64,000 nucleotides of DNA, from the NCBI GenBank assembly GCA_965235095.1, contig OZ249405.1, one strand, 5' to 3'. Positions 42,877 through 52,012 of this stretch are shown piece after piece. The number at the start of each line of letters is the position of its first letter. Within the stretch, counting starts at the first letter, position 1. Under the pieces are notes generated by a model, which was not told where the DNA came from, ran no database searches, and worked only from the letters and a program-made list of their open reading frames with translations. The DNA is from Fontibacterium abundans. GTDB taxonomy: Bacteria; Pseudomonadota; Alphaproteobacteria; Pelagibacterales; Pelagibacteraceae. Made by a program: the position numbers and the translations under genes.

Positions 42877-43886
42877 AAATTATAGCTCCTTACAAACTCA
42901 ACAAGCCTTTTAACGTTTTCTGGCTTCGTTTTTGGCAATATTCCATGTCCCAAATTAAATATGTATGGTTTGTTTTTGAAAAAATTTAAATATTTTTTTG
43001 CTTCATTAAACATTCTTTTATTATTTCCTAGTAGAAATTTTGGATTCATTCCTCCTTGAAAAACCACATCATTATTTAAATTTAATTTCTTAAGATTAAT
43101 ATCATAATCAATATTAATGCCATGCGGTTTTACCTCTTTTATAAAATTATTAATATTTTTGTTAATTCCCTTCGGAAAACAAATAATTGGGTTGTTTGGA
43201 AAATTTTTTTTAATTTTGTTGACGATATTTTTGTTTGGGTTAATGCAAAATTCCTTTAAGTTTTTTTTTTCAACCAAACCCGCCCAACTATCAAACAACT
43301 GTATAATGTCCGCTCCCGCTAATATTTGTTCTTTACAGTGGACATAAATTAAGTGTTCTAATCTTTTAATTATTTTTATTACTTCTTTCTTTTTAAGATT
43401 TTTTAAAAATTTTATATTTTTTTTCGGCGAACCTTTGTTAATCATGTAGGTTAAAAGCGTCCATGGGGATCCAGCAAAGCCTATTAATGCTTTTTCTTTT
43501 GGTAATGTTTTTTTTATTTTTTTTAATATTTTATAAACATTTTCTAGTTTTTTTATAAAAATTTTGTCCTTTGTTTTATAAAATTTATTTAAATTATAAT
43601 TTTCTAAAATTGGTCCTTTTTTTTCTTTAAATTCTACTTTTTGGCCGCTTGCGTTTAAGATTAATAAAATGTCTGAAAAAACTATAGCTGCATCTAAATT
43701 AAACCTATTTATAGGTTGTAATGAAACTTTTGTTGCGTCTTTTATATTTAAACAAAAATTAATAAAATTTTTATTTTTTTTCCTTATTTTTTGATATTCT
43801 GGAAGATATCTCCCAGCTTGTCTCATAAACCATATAGGAAAATTTTTTTGTTTTTTTAAAAGAGAATATTGAAGTGAACTACTCAT
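42873..43886 (-). CDS. hemE: Uroporphyrinogen decarboxylase
   Basis: Decarboxylates uroporphyrinogen III to coproporphyrinogen III. Active-site signature PIWFMRQAGRYLPEY is near residues 17-31; also FSDILLI, FAGSPWTLLTY and the C-terminal FNLGHGILPKT. 337 residues, full length. First gene of the leftward hem run and the left border of the putative replication origin. Confidence 0.96.
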   Translation of the reverse strand: MSSSLQYSLLKKQKNFPIWFMRQAGRYLPEYQKIRKKNKNFINFCLNIKDATKVSLQPINRFNLDAAIVFSDILLILNASGQKVEFKEKKGPILENYNLNKFYKTKDKIFIKKLENVYKILKKIKKTLPKEKALIGFAGSPWTLLTYMINKGSPKKNIKFLKNLKKKEVIKIIKRLEHLIYVHCKEQILAGADIIQLFDSWAGLVEKKNLKEFCINPNKNIVNKIKKNFPNNPIICFPKGINKNINNFIKEVKPHGINIDYDINLKKLNLNNDVVFQGGMNPKFLLGNNKRMFNEAKKYLNFFKNKPYIFNLGHGILPKTKPENVKRLVEFVRSYNL

Positions 43887-44162
43887 TAATAAATATTAGT
43901 TAAAATAGTAGTATTATATGGTTATGTTAGTAATGTGTTTATATTTTTATTAACAGTTTATTAACAAGTTTTGTTGATTAAATTTTTTTAATAACTTTAT
44001 ATTTATGTTGTTTATTTAAAATTACCAACAAATCTAAAATATTAAAAAATAAACTTATTAATGTTATTAATTACATAACAACAATTTATTAACTGTTAAC
44101 CTTTGCTGTTTTTAAAGTTAGAAATGTATAAAGGATAATTATAAAGGCTTACCAACAGAGTT
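43887..44162. other. Putative chromosomal replication origin (oriC)
   Basis: 276 bp of very AT-rich non-coding DNA between divergent hemE and the DUF299 gene, the location of the Caulobacter and Rickettsia origins. It holds DnaA-box-like TTATTAACA at 43947-43955 and 43958-43966 (11 bases apart), TTATTAACT at 44086-44094, and TTATGGACA at 44161-44169 across the next start codon; all but the third fit TTATNNACA. TTAAC-N6-TTAAC at 43950-43965 also fits a CtrA site but is a by-product of the two boxes. The region must also hold promoters for both flanking genes. Confidence 0.75.
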
Positions 44163-44978
44163 ATGGACAGAAAATATAACGTTTTTTTAGTATCAGATTC
44201 AACCGGCGAAACTCTTAATAGAATATTTCTCGCTTTGAAGGCCCAATTCGAAAATTTTAACAATAACTTGCACCACTTTTCTTTTGTTAGAACGGAGGCG
44301 CAAATAGCAACTTTATTGGAAAAATGTAATAAGCTTGGAAATCCAATAGTGCTTTATACTCTCGTGGAACCTGCGGTGACTGTTTTTTTAATACAAGAAA
44401 CAGAAAAACATAAAATTCCTTGCTTTGGGGTTTTGGACTATTTAATCCCAAAATTTGAAAGTGCCCTCAATAGAAAAGCAAACAGAAAGCCAAGTGGACA
44501 GCATATTTTAAATAAAGAATATTATAAAAAAATTGCTGCAATGCAATTTAGTATTGAGCACGACGATGGTCAAAAATTAGAAACAATTTTAGAAGCAGAT
44601 ATAATTATTTTAGGAATTAGCAGAACCAGCAAAACTCCAACAACAATTTATCTTGCAAACAGAGGCTACAAATCAGCTAACATTCCAATGGTTCCAAATC
44701 AAAAAATACCAGAAGAAGTTTTAAAAAATAAAAAAAAGACAATAGTGGGGTTGATCGCTGACCCAGAAAGATTAGTGGATATAAGAAAAAATAGACTAAA
44801 TACATTAAGCGAAGAAAAGCACACTTCTTATGTTGATATAGAAAGAATAAAGGAAGAGCTTGAAGAAAGTAGAAAGGTTTTTAAAGTAAACAACATCCCG
44901 ACAATTGATGTAACACGAAAGTCAGTAGAAGAAACGGCCGCCTCAATTATAAAGATTCACGAAATTAAAAATAGCTAA
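44163..44978 (+). CDS. ppsR: Pyruvate,phosphate dikinase / PEP synthase regulatory protein (DUF299)
   Basis: Bifunctional ADP-dependent kinase/Pi-dependent pyrophosphorylase that switches PPDK or PEP synthase off and on. 271 residues, with VFLVSDSTGETLNRI at the N-terminus and the P-loop-like ILGISRTSKTPTTIYLANRGYK near 155-175. It is the RP001-type gene that borders the origin in Rickettsia and Caulobacter. Its TAA overlaps the maf ATG. Confidence 0.92.
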   Translation: MDRKYNVFLVSDSTGETLNRIFLALKAQFENFNNNLHHFSFVRTEAQIATLLEKCNKLGNPIVLYTLVEPAVTVFLIQETEKHKIPCFGVLDYLIPKFESALNRKANRKPSGQHILNKEYYKKIAAMQFSIEHDDGQKLETILEADIIILGISRTSKTPTTIYLANRGYKSANIPMVPNQKIPEEVLKNKKKTIVGLIADPERLVDIRKNRLNTLSEEKHTSYVDIERIKEELEESRKVFKVNNIPTIDVTRKSVEETAASIIKIHEIKNS

Positions 44979-45565
44979 TGAGAAATATAATTTTAGCATC
45001 CGCTAGCGGGATAAGGCTAAAAATTTTAAATGATTTTAGTTTTAACGTTAAAGTAGAAGCGGCCAATATAGATGAGGATGAAATTAAAAACTCTTTGTTG
45101 GCAGAGAAATTTAGTTCATTTGATATTTCAAGAGCCCTTGCCGAAACAAAAGCAAAAAAAATAAGTAGTAAATTTTATGGCCAGACTGTTCTAGGCGCTG
45201 ATCAAGTTTTAGATTTTGAAGGCAATATATTTAACAAACCAGAAAATATGGAATTAGCAATAAGCTTGATGAAAAAACTAAATGGCAAAGAACATTCTTT
45301 GTTTAGCTCTATTTGTTTGAGTAAAAATGGCTCGATTATTTGGGTGCACACAGAACAGGCTGTTTTAAAGATGAGGCAGTTTTCGGATAATTTTATTAAA
45401 GATTATTTACAAAAAGTAGGGCTAGAAACCATCAAGAAATATGGCGTTTATCAAATAGAAGGACCCGGCAAAGATTTATTTGAAGAAATAAAAGGAGATG
45501 AATATTCTGTGATGGGAATGCCAATTAAACAATTAATTAACTATTATAAATTAAATGAAAAATAG
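44978..45565 (+). CDS. maf: Maf-family nucleotide pyrophosphatase
   Basis: House-cleaning nucleoside triphosphate pyrophosphatase acting on modified or specific NTPs. 195 residues with ILASASGIRLKIL (the usual SxSPRR motif is SASGIRL here), TVLGADQVL with the catalytic Asp, and YGVYQIEGPGKDLFEEIKGDEYSVMG (in two parts). It shares one base with ppsR and overlaps aroE by 11. Confidence 0.92.
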   Translation: MRNIILASASGIRLKILNDFSFNVKVEAANIDEDEIKNSLLAEKFSSFDISRALAETKAKKISSKFYGQTVLGADQVLDFEGNIFNKPENMELAISLMKKLNGKEHSLFSSICLSKNGSIIWVHTEQAVLKMRQFSDNFIKDYLQKVGLETIKKYGVYQIEGPGKDLFEEIKGDEYSVMGMPIKQLINYYKLNEK

Positions 45566-46382
45566 AAAAAATTTTTTAGTTATTGGAAATCCTATTAAGC
45601 ATTCTTTGTCTCCCTTTTTGCATAATTATTGGTTTCATAAAAATAAAATTAATTGTGAATATAAAAAGTTAGAAACGACAAAAAGTTCAATAAAGAAAAT
45701 TTTAAACAAAGTGAGAAAAAGAGAAATAGAGGGAATTAATGTAACTATTCCTTTTAAAAATAGTGTTATTAAATATTTAGATATTTTAAAGGGAGATGCT
45801 TTAAAAACCTCTTCAGTGAATACCGTTTACTTAAATAAAAAAAAATTAGTTGGAGACAATACTGATGTTTATGGCTTCTCTTCGGGTGTTTTAAGAAAAG
45901 TTAAAGCCAGAATTAAGACGGCGGGAATTATTGGCGCTGGAGGTGTTACCTCTTCTATTATTCTTGCTTTAATTCAAAGGGGAGTAAAAAAAATATATAT
46001 AACCAATAGGACATTTTCGAAGTTAAAAATTTTTAAAAAGAAATTTAAAAAAATTGTTTATCCAATTAAATGGGATGATCGCTACAAATTATTTGGAGAT
46101 GCCCAAATTTTAATTAATGTTACAAGCCTTGGCATGCTTGGCCAAAGGGATTTAAAATTTGATTTTAGTATTTTTCATAAAAAAATTAATGTGGTTGATA
46201 TTGTTTATAATCCAGAAAACACAAGGTTTTTAAAGGATGCAAGAAAGAATGGTCACAAAACTTTCACAGGATTGGATATGTTCATTTATCAAGCGCAGAA
46301 AGCATTTTATATTTGGAATAAGAAAAATCCAAAAATAACAAAAGATATTTATAAAAAACTCAGAAAAAAAATTAATGGTTAG
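45555..46382 (+). CDS. aroE: Shikimate dehydrogenase
   Basis: NADPH-dependent reduction of 3-dehydroshikimate. N-terminal VIGNPIKHSLSPFLHNYWF (residues 9-27) holds the substrate serines, GINVTIPFKNSVI the catalytic Lys, AIxxDNTDVYGF appears as VGDNTDVYGF, and the Rossmann loop is AGIIGAGGVTSSI. 275 residues. Overlaps maf by 11 and coaE by eight bases. Confidence 0.95.
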   Translation: MKNRKNFLVIGNPIKHSLSPFLHNYWFHKNKINCEYKKLETTKSSIKKILNKVRKREIEGINVTIPFKNSVIKYLDILKGDALKTSSVNTVYLNKKKLVGDNTDVYGFSSGVLRKVKARIKTAGIIGAGGVTSSIILALIQRGVKKIYITNRTFSKLKIFKKKFKKIVYPIKWDDRYKLFGDAQILINVTSLGMLGQRDLKFDFSIFHKKINVVDIVYNPENTRFLKDARKNGHKTFTGLDMFIYQAQKAFYIWNKKNPKITKDIYKKLRKKING

Positions 46383-46956
46383 AGTAGGTATTTTAGGATC
46401 TGTTGGAAGTGGCAAATCTTACGTTGCAAATATTTTTAGAGAAATAGGTTTTAATATTTTTTCAGCAGATAATGAGGTTGCCGATATTTATAAGAACAAT
46501 AAGATTGTTAATAAAAAGATTTCAAAATTTTTTAAGTTAAAACTTTATAAAGGCAAAATAAACAAACAGGAGCTTAGGGCTTCCCTTAAAAAAAACCCAA
46601 ACAAATTTAGATTTTTGAACAAGATTATTCATCCAACAGTTAGAAAGAGATTAGACTTTTTTCTAACTAAATCTAAAAAAAATAAATTAGTCGTTTTGGA
46701 TGTTCCACTTTTAGTGGAAAATAAAATGTTCGATTTTGTTGATATTTTTATTCTTGTCAAAACTGGATCTAGTTCTTTTTTGAGTAGAATTAAAAAAAGA
46801 AAAAACTTAGATAAAGAATTTTTAAATATATTAAAAAAACAGCAGATAAGCGAAAAGGTGAAAGAAAGCTATGCCGATTTTATAATTTATAACAGTTCTA
46901 AAAATAAAGTTAAATTGCAGGTAAAAAATATTATTGATAAGATTCTTTTAAATTAA
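46375..46956 (+). CDS. coaE: Dephospho-CoA kinase
   Basis: Last step of coenzyme A synthesis. P-loop GILGSVGSGKSYVA at residues 5-18, FSADNEVADIY (usual D-aspartate motif), HPTVRKRL and LDVPLLVENKMFD follow in family order. 193 residues. Overlaps aroE by eight bases and abuts dnaQ (one base shared). Confidence 0.94.
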   Translation: MVRVGILGSVGSGKSYVANIFREIGFNIFSADNEVADIYKNNKIVNKKISKFFKLKLYKGKINKQELRASLKKNPNKFRFLNKIIHPTVRKRLDFFLTKSKKNKLVVLDVPLLVENKMFDFVDIFILVKTGSSSFLSRIKKRKNLDKEFLNILKKQQISEKVKESYADFIIYNSSKNKVKLQVKNIIDKILLN

Positions 46957-47627
46957 TGATTGAAGTTATTTTAGATACAGAGACAACGGGGCTGTCAGCA
47001 GAGAAAGATAGAATCGTAGAAATTGCCTGCGTGGAATTAAGCAATCACATACCAACAAAAAATATTTTTCATACTTTTTTAAATCCCGAGACTAAGGTCT
47101 CAGCAGATGCTTTTAGTGTCCACGGCTACTCTGATGAATTTTTATCAAACAAACCCAAGTTTAAAGATGTTGCTAAAGATTTTCTTAATTTTATTAAAGA
47201 TAAAAAACTTATCATTCATAATGCAGATTTTGATCTTGGATTTTTAAATAATGAATTAAGAAGACTAAATATAAAACCAATTCTAAAATCCGATATTTTA
47301 GACACCCTACAGATTGCTAGATCTAAATTTCCAGGTGTTGGGAATAGCCTAGACGCCTTGTGTAAGAGATTTAAAATTAGTATTGCGGCTAGAGAAAAGC
47401 ATTCTGCACTTTTGGACTGTCATTTACTCTCAAAAGTTTACATCGAATTAATTGATAAAAAGGAATTAACGCTTGATCTAATGTCTAATGATAAAATTTT
47501 TAATGAAAAGATGAAGATGAGTAATGAGAACAGAGAAGGTGTTATTGTTAAAGTTTCACCGGAACAAATGGAAGAATACAAGAAATTTTTAAAAAAAAAT
47601 GTTTCTAATGCTTTTGCGTTAGATTAG
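46956..47627 (+). CDS. dnaQ: DNA polymerase III epsilon subunit (proofreading exonuclease)
   Basis: DEDDh 3'-5' exonuclease. Exo I VILDTETTGLSAEKDRIVEIA at residues ~4-24 (Asp and Glu), Exo II HNADFDLGFLNNEL, Exo III HSALLDCHLL with the catalytic His. The C-terminal tail (SPEQMEEYKKFLKKN) is short, 223 residues total. Convergent with secB, overlapping by 23 bases. Confidence 0.94.
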   Translation: MIEVILDTETTGLSAEKDRIVEIACVELSNHIPTKNIFHTFLNPETKVSADAFSVHGYSDEFLSNKPKFKDVAKDFLNFIKDKKLIIHNADFDLGFLNNELRRLNIKPILKSDILDTLQIARSKFPGVGNSLDALCKRFKISIAAREKHSALLDCHLLSKVYIELIDKKELTLDLMSNDKIFNEKMKMSNENREGVIVKVSPEQMEEYKKFLKKNVSNAFALD

Positions 47628-48063
47628 CAGACTGTTGTTTGTATAGTTCGTTAAAGTTAATTTCTTTCTTAAATTTAAATTCTTTAAAGCCTGATTTTTG
47701 AAATAATTCTGTAATAAGATCTGTTAGTTTTTTTGCATATAAATCAGGTATTTCTGCAAGAATAATTCTTTTAACTTCCTCTGCTTTTAATTCTGTATTG
47801 GTAATTTTAAATACCACAGCAAGACAAGCTTCGGCGTGAATTTTATTTAGCACTTCTTTTGGTGCCTCAAAAATAAGTTTTAAATTTAGTTCTAGCATCC
47901 CATTTTTTAGAGGCTTGTTAGAAATATCAACTTTTGTCTCATATTTACCAAGATTTTGAGCCGCATCTACAAAGCAGTCTGGAGATGGAATTTCAAAAGA
48001 TAAATCTTTTACGTAGTTTGCTATAATTTGGTATTTAGAATTTTCTTTATTTTTTTCTTCCAT
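47605..48063 (-). CDS. secB: Protein-export chaperone SecB
   Basis: Tetrameric cytosolic chaperone delivering preproteins to SecA. 152 residues with YVKDLSFEIPSPDC near 14-27, EVDISNK-like VDISNKPLKNG, and EAPKEVLNKIHAEACLAVVFKI. Located, as in other alphaproteobacteria, between dnaQ and the Tim44-like gene; the 116-bp AT-rich divergent gap to the latter (48064-48179) must hold both promoters. Confidence 0.94.
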   Translation of the reverse strand: MEEKNKENSKYQIIANYVKDLSFEIPSPDCFVDAAQNLGKYETKVDISNKPLKNGMLELNLKLIFEAPKEVLNKIHAEACLAVVFKITNTELKAEEVKRIILAEIPDLYAKKLTDLITELFQKSGFKEFKFKKEINFNELYKQQSANLTQKH

Positions 48064-48179
48064 TTTAAAAATATGAATTTTTGTATTATTTAAATATATT
48101 TTTTTATATTAAATATCATTTAATTCGATCTAAATTTAAATGTATTAATTTTTAAATATTTAATCTAAAATACCCTTAA

Positions 48180-48794
48180 ATGAATGACAATTTTGGCTAT
48201 ATAGACATTGTATTGCTTGCCATAGTGGCGGGCATAATTATTTTAAGACTTAGGAATGTTCTTGGTAAAGGAGCCGAAGATGGTCCAGTTAGAGCAAAGA
48301 AATCAGTCGTAGTTGATGCTCAATTTGAGGATGTTAATCCATCAAGAGGTGAAGAAAATATTAATTTAAAAGAATTTAAAGAAGAGACTTTTTTAAAAGG
48401 CGCTCAAGCAGCCTATGAAATGATCGTTAATGCATTTGCTGCTGCAGACAAAAAGACTTTAAAAGATTTAACGTCACCAGAAGTTTATAAAAGCTTTGTC
48501 GATGTTCTTGATGAAAGAAAAAATAAAAAATATGTTAATCAATTTACTTTCATAGGAATTAAAAAAGCAAAAATAGAGAACGTGGACAAGAAAGATAGTT
48601 TTTATACTGTCAAAACTAGATTTGTGAGCGAGATTATATCCTGCATTAAAGATGCCAATAACAATATTATTGAGGGCAGTCCCGAAGAGATACAAACGGT
48701 TAATGATGTTTGGAGCTTTTCAAGAGATCTAAATTCTGATGATCCTACTTGGAATTTAACTGAAATTGCACAGGATGTGCATGTCAAAGAATAA
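48180..48794 (+). CDS. Tim44-domain protein (TimA-like)
   Basis: Membrane-anchored protein of 204 residues: one N-terminal helix (DIVLLAIVAGIIILRL), a charged linker, then the Tim44-like domain with FLKGAQAAYEMIVNAFAAAD and TVNDVWSFSRDLNSDDPTWNL. Bacterial relatives of mitochondrial Tim44; role in inner-membrane protein biogenesis is suspected only. Its end overlaps the Smr gene by 14 bases. Confidence 0.88.
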   Translation: MNDNFGYIDIVLLAIVAGIIILRLRNVLGKGAEDGPVRAKKSVVVDAQFEDVNPSRGEENINLKEFKEETFLKGAQAAYEMIVNAFAAADKKTLKDLTSPEVYKSFVDVLDERKNKKYVNQFTFIGIKKAKIENVDKKDSFYTVKTRFVSEIISCIKDANNNIIEGSPEEIQTVNDVWSFSRDLNSDDPTWNLTEIAQDVHVKE

Positions 48795-49218
48795 TAAAAA
48801 CTCTACAAATTCAGAAGATATAAAAGCCTGGGAAGATTTTAAAAACCAAAAATTTTTAGATGGTGATAAAGGCGAAATATCTAAAAAACCTATAAAAGGA
48901 AATAAAAAGCAAGATCATATTGATTTTAAAATAGATTTACATGGCTATTCATTGCAAGAATCTTTTGAGAAGATAAGAGGCATTGTAGAAAATTGTTATC
49001 AGAAAGATTTAAGAAATATTTTAATTATCACTGGCAAAGGTTTAAGATCTAAGGTTAAGGAGAATCCTTATTTGTCAGAAGATTTAAGCTTATTAAAATA
49101 TGCAATTCCAAATTTTATCAAAGATAATTTTTCAGATATTATTAATTCTATGGAAGAACCAGATCAAAATTTAGGTGGATCTGGAGCTTTTTTATTAAGA
49201 TTAAAAAAAAGATTATAG
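48781..49218 (+). CDS. Smr-domain protein
   Basis: Protein of 145 residues with a charged N-terminal region and a C-terminal Smr (MutS2-related) domain: KIDLHGYSLQESFEKI with the DLHG motif, then ILIITGKGLRSK (TGKG) and the C-terminal GGSGAFLLRLKK. Smr domains nick or bind structured nucleic acids. The ATG at 48781 is chosen over one five codons upstream. It overlaps the Tim44-like gene by 14 bases. Confidence 0.9.
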   Translation: MSKNNKNSTNSEDIKAWEDFKNQKFLDGDKGEISKKPIKGNKKQDHIDFKIDLHGYSLQESFEKIRGIVENCYQKDLRNILIITGKGLRSKVKENPYLSEDLSLLKYAIPNFIKDNFSDIINSMEEPDQNLGGSGAFLLRLKKRL

Positions 49219-49251
49219 AATAGTATTTATTTAACTATTAAAGCTAATTTA

Positions 49252-49280
49252 TTGATAACGTTAGTTTTTCTATATATAGA
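49252..49280 (+). promoter_or_regulatory. Possible promoter of the hisBHAFE run
   Basis: TTGATA (49252-49257), 17-base spacer, TATAGA (49275-49280), ending 12 bases before the hisB ATG, in the only gap of more than 70 bp upstream of the his genes. Confidence 0.4.
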
Positions 49281-49292
49281 TTGTTAATTCAT

Positions 49293-49880
49293 ATGAGGAT
49301 CGCAAAAGTTAATAGAAAAACTAAAGAGACATCTATAGAGGCAGAGGTAAATTTAGACGGCAAAGGCATTTATAATATAGATACCGGAATTGGTTTTTTA
49401 AATCACATGCTTGAACAACTATCAAAACACTCTTTGGTAGATATAAATTTGAAAGCAAAAGGTGATTTACACATTGATCTGCACCACACAACGGAAGATT
49501 CAGGAATTGTTATAGGCGAGGCTATTGCTAAAGCTTTGGGAGATAAAAAAGGCATTAAAAGATATGCGCATGCTTATATTCCAATGGACGAAACATTAAG
49601 CAGAGTTTCTCTTGATATATCAAACAGACCTTACTTGGTTTGGAATGTAAAATTAAAAGTAGAAAAGCTTGGAGAAATGGACACTGAACTATTTAAAGAA
49701 TGGTTCCAGGCTTTTTCACAAAGTGCTGGTATTACTTTGCACATAGAAAATGTTTATGGTGATAATAGTCACCACATTATTGAATCTTGTTTTAAAGGAT
49801 TAGCGAGAGCTTTACGTCTCGCATTAGAAAAAGACGCAAGAGCAGGAGATTCTTTGCCTTCTACTAAAGGAATACTTTAA
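49293..49880 (+). CDS. hisB: Imidazoleglycerol-phosphate dehydratase
   Basis: Dehydration step of histidine biosynthesis. Single-domain HisB of 195 residues; manganese-binding histidines lie in HHTTEDSGIVIGEA and GDNSHHIIESCFKG, with GFLNHMLEQLSKH near the start. A TTG four codons upstream (49281) is possible but the ATG at 49293 is a better start. First of five adjoining his genes. Confidence 0.95.
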   Translation: MRIAKVNRKTKETSIEAEVNLDGKGIYNIDTGIGFLNHMLEQLSKHSLVDINLKAKGDLHIDLHHTTEDSGIVIGEAIAKALGDKKGIKRYAHAYIPMDETLSRVSLDISNRPYLVWNVKLKVEKLGEMDTELFKEWFQAFSQSAGITLHIENVYGDNSHHIIESCFKGLARALRLALEKDARAGDSLPSTKGIL

Positions 49881-49891
49881 AGATTTTTTAA

Positions 49892-50533
49892 ATGTATGTA
49901 TCAATAGTTGATTATGGAACCGGGAATCTTAATTCCGTTTCTAAAGCTTTAGAGCTTGCAGCCACAAAAGTTAATAAAAAGATAAGTATAAAAATATCTA
50001 ATAAACCAAAAGATATTTTAGCTTCAGACAAGATTATATTGCCTGGCCAGGGCTCCTACAGACAGTGCGCTTTGGGAGTAAAAAATATATCTGGCTTGTG
50101 GGATTCTATTAATGAATTTGTTTTAATAAAAAAGAAACCAATTTTTGGAATTTGTGTTGGTATGCAACTTTTTTCAGATCAAGGATTTGAAGAAGAGGTT
50201 ACCAAGGGATTTGGTTGGATTAAAGGCTCTGTAAAAAAAATAAAACTTAACAATAAAGATTTAAAATTACCTCATATGGGTTGGAATGAAGTTAACATTG
50301 TTAAAAAAAATGATTTATTTTTAGATATTAAAAATTTATCTCATTTTTATTTCGTGCATAGCTATGCATTTGAAGCGGAGAATATTAATGATGTTGTCTG
50401 CACCACAGATTATGAGAAATCAGTTGTTGTTGCTCTTTTAAAAGAAAATATTTTTGGCACCCAATTTCACCCTGAAAAAAGTCAGGAAAATGGAATTAAG
50501 TTATTGTCTAACTTTTTGAATTGGAATTTGTAA
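49892..50533 (+). CDS. hisH: Imidazole glycerol phosphate synthase, glutaminase subunit
   Basis: Releases ammonia from glutamine for HisF. Class I amidotransferase triad: Cys in FGICVGMQLFSDQG, His and Glu in GTQFHPEKSQENG. 213 residues. Its TAA overlaps the hisA ATG by one base. Confidence 0.95.
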   Translation: MYVSIVDYGTGNLNSVSKALELAATKVNKKISIKISNKPKDILASDKIILPGQGSYRQCALGVKNISGLWDSINEFVLIKKKPIFGICVGMQLFSDQGFEEEVTKGFGWIKGSVKKIKLNNKDLKLPHMGWNEVNIVKKNDLFLDIKNLSHFYFVHSYAFEAENINDVVCTTDYEKSVVVALLKENIFGTQFHPEKSQENGIKLLSNFLNWNL

Positions 50534-51246
50534 TGATAATATTTCCAGCAATAGATTTAAAAGATGGAAAGTGCGTAAGACTTTATAAAGGAGATTTTAA
50601 TAAAACTACAATTTTTAATCCTTCTCCGTACAACCAGGCACTTCAATTTAAGAAAAAAGGTTTTACGGATTTACATCTCGTAGATCTTGATGGTGCTTTA
50701 AAAGGAAAATCTAAGAATAAAAAAATTATAATAAAAATCATTAAAAACATTAATTTAAACATACAATTAGGAGGAGGAATTAGAACTTTAAAACAAATAT
50801 CGTTTTGGATTAAAAATGGAGTTTCTACGGTAGTTGTTGGAACTATGGCTATACAAAACCCAAAGATTCTAAAGAAAGCATGTGATTTATTTCCAGGAAG
50901 AATAGCTGTTGCTTTAGATGTTAGAAATAACTTTTTAGCTATTAAAGGTTGGGTTAAGCAAACAAAAATAAAACTTATGGATTTTTCGAAAAAGTTAGAA
51001 GACTTCGGGGTGTCCAGAATTATTTATACAGATATAAATAGAGATGGAACAAAGGCAGGCGTTAATTTTTCTCAGCTAAAAAGAATAGTCGCAAGAGTTA
51101 ACATTCCATTAGTTGTTTCTGGCGGAGTTTCAGACATAAAAGATATAAAAAAATTACATAAAGCAGACTTATTTGATGGCGTTATTATTGGTAAGGCTAT
51201 TTATGATAAATCTATTTTGCTAAATGAACTTAAAAAATTTGTTTAA
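50533..51246 (+). CDS. hisA: ProFAR isomerase HisA
   Basis: Amadori isomerase of histidine biosynthesis, TIM barrel of 237 residues. IFPAIDLKDGKCVRLYKGDF (first Asp), VDLDGALKG, QLGGGIRT, and the second-half TDINRDGTKAG with the catalytic Asp. The ATG at 50533 overlaps the hisH stop; an ATG-like start four codons upstream is unlikely. Confidence 0.95.
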   Translation: MIIFPAIDLKDGKCVRLYKGDFNKTTIFNPSPYNQALQFKKKGFTDLHLVDLDGALKGKSKNKKIIIKIIKNINLNIQLGGGIRTLKQISFWIKNGVSTVVVGTMAIQNPKILKKACDLFPGRIAVALDVRNNFLAIKGWVKQTKIKLMDFSKKLEDFGVSRIIYTDINRDGTKAGVNFSQLKRIVARVNIPLVVSGGVSDIKDIKKLHKADLFDGVIIGKAIYDKSILLNELKKFV

Positions 51247-51251
51247 AAAAA

Positions 51252-52010
51252 ATGCTTAAAAAAAGAATTATACCTTGTCTTGATGTTAAGGATGGCAGAG
51301 TTGTAAAGGGTATTAATTTTGTAGATTTAAAAGATGCTGGCGATCCAGTAGAGCAAGCAAAAATATATGACAAAGGAGGTGCTGATGAAATATGTTTTTT
51401 AGATATTACAGCATCAAGTGAAAATAGAAAAATTCTATTAGACAAGGTAAGCGAAACAGCAAGAAGTTGTTTTGTTCCTCTAACTGTTGGTGGTGGAATT
51501 AGTAGCATAGAAGATATTAAAAACCTTTTGCTCGCAGGAGCGGATAAAGTTTCAATTAATACTGCAGCAGTAAAAAACCATAATTTTATTAAAGAGAGCG
51601 CAATTAGATTTGGATCTCAATGTATAGTGATCGCAATAGATGCAAAAAAAATAGGAAATAATAAATGGGAAATATTTACTCATGGAGGAAGAAATTCCAC
51701 AGGCATTGATGCTATTGAATACTCAAAAATTATTGAAAAAAATGGCGCCGGGGAAATTCTTCTTACATCGATGGATAAAGATGGAACAAAAACAGGTTAT
51801 GATCTTGAGTTAACAAGGGCTATTTCAAGCTTAGTATCTATACCGGTGATAGCATCAGGTGGAGTTGGTAATCTCGATCATTTATATGATGGTTTTAATA
51901 CAGGTTTAGCTAGTGCGGTTTTGGCAGCCTCAATCTTTCATTATGGTGAATATTCCATAATGGATGCAAAAAACTATTTAATTAAAAAGGGAATACCAAT
52001 AAGAATTTAA
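51252..52010 (+). CDS. hisF: Imidazole glycerol phosphate synthase, cyclase subunit
   Basis: Partner of HisH, forms IGP and AICAR. Half-barrel duplicates: RIIPCLDVKDGRVVKG with catalytic Asp11, FLDITAS, TVGGGISS, and LTSMDKDGTKTGYD with the second catalytic Asp. 252 residues. Five bases after hisA, two before hisE. Confidence 0.96.
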   Translation: MLKKRIIPCLDVKDGRVVKGINFVDLKDAGDPVEQAKIYDKGGADEICFLDITASSENRKILLDKVSETARSCFVPLTVGGGISSIEDIKNLLLAGADKVSINTAAVKNHNFIKESAIRFGSQCIVIAIDAKKIGNNKWEIFTHGGRNSTGIDAIEYSKIIEKNGAGEILLTSMDKDGTKTGYDLELTRAISSLVSIPVIASGGVGNLDHLYDGFNTGLASAVLAASIFHYGEYSIMDAKNYLIKKGIPIRI

Positions 52011-52012
52011 TT

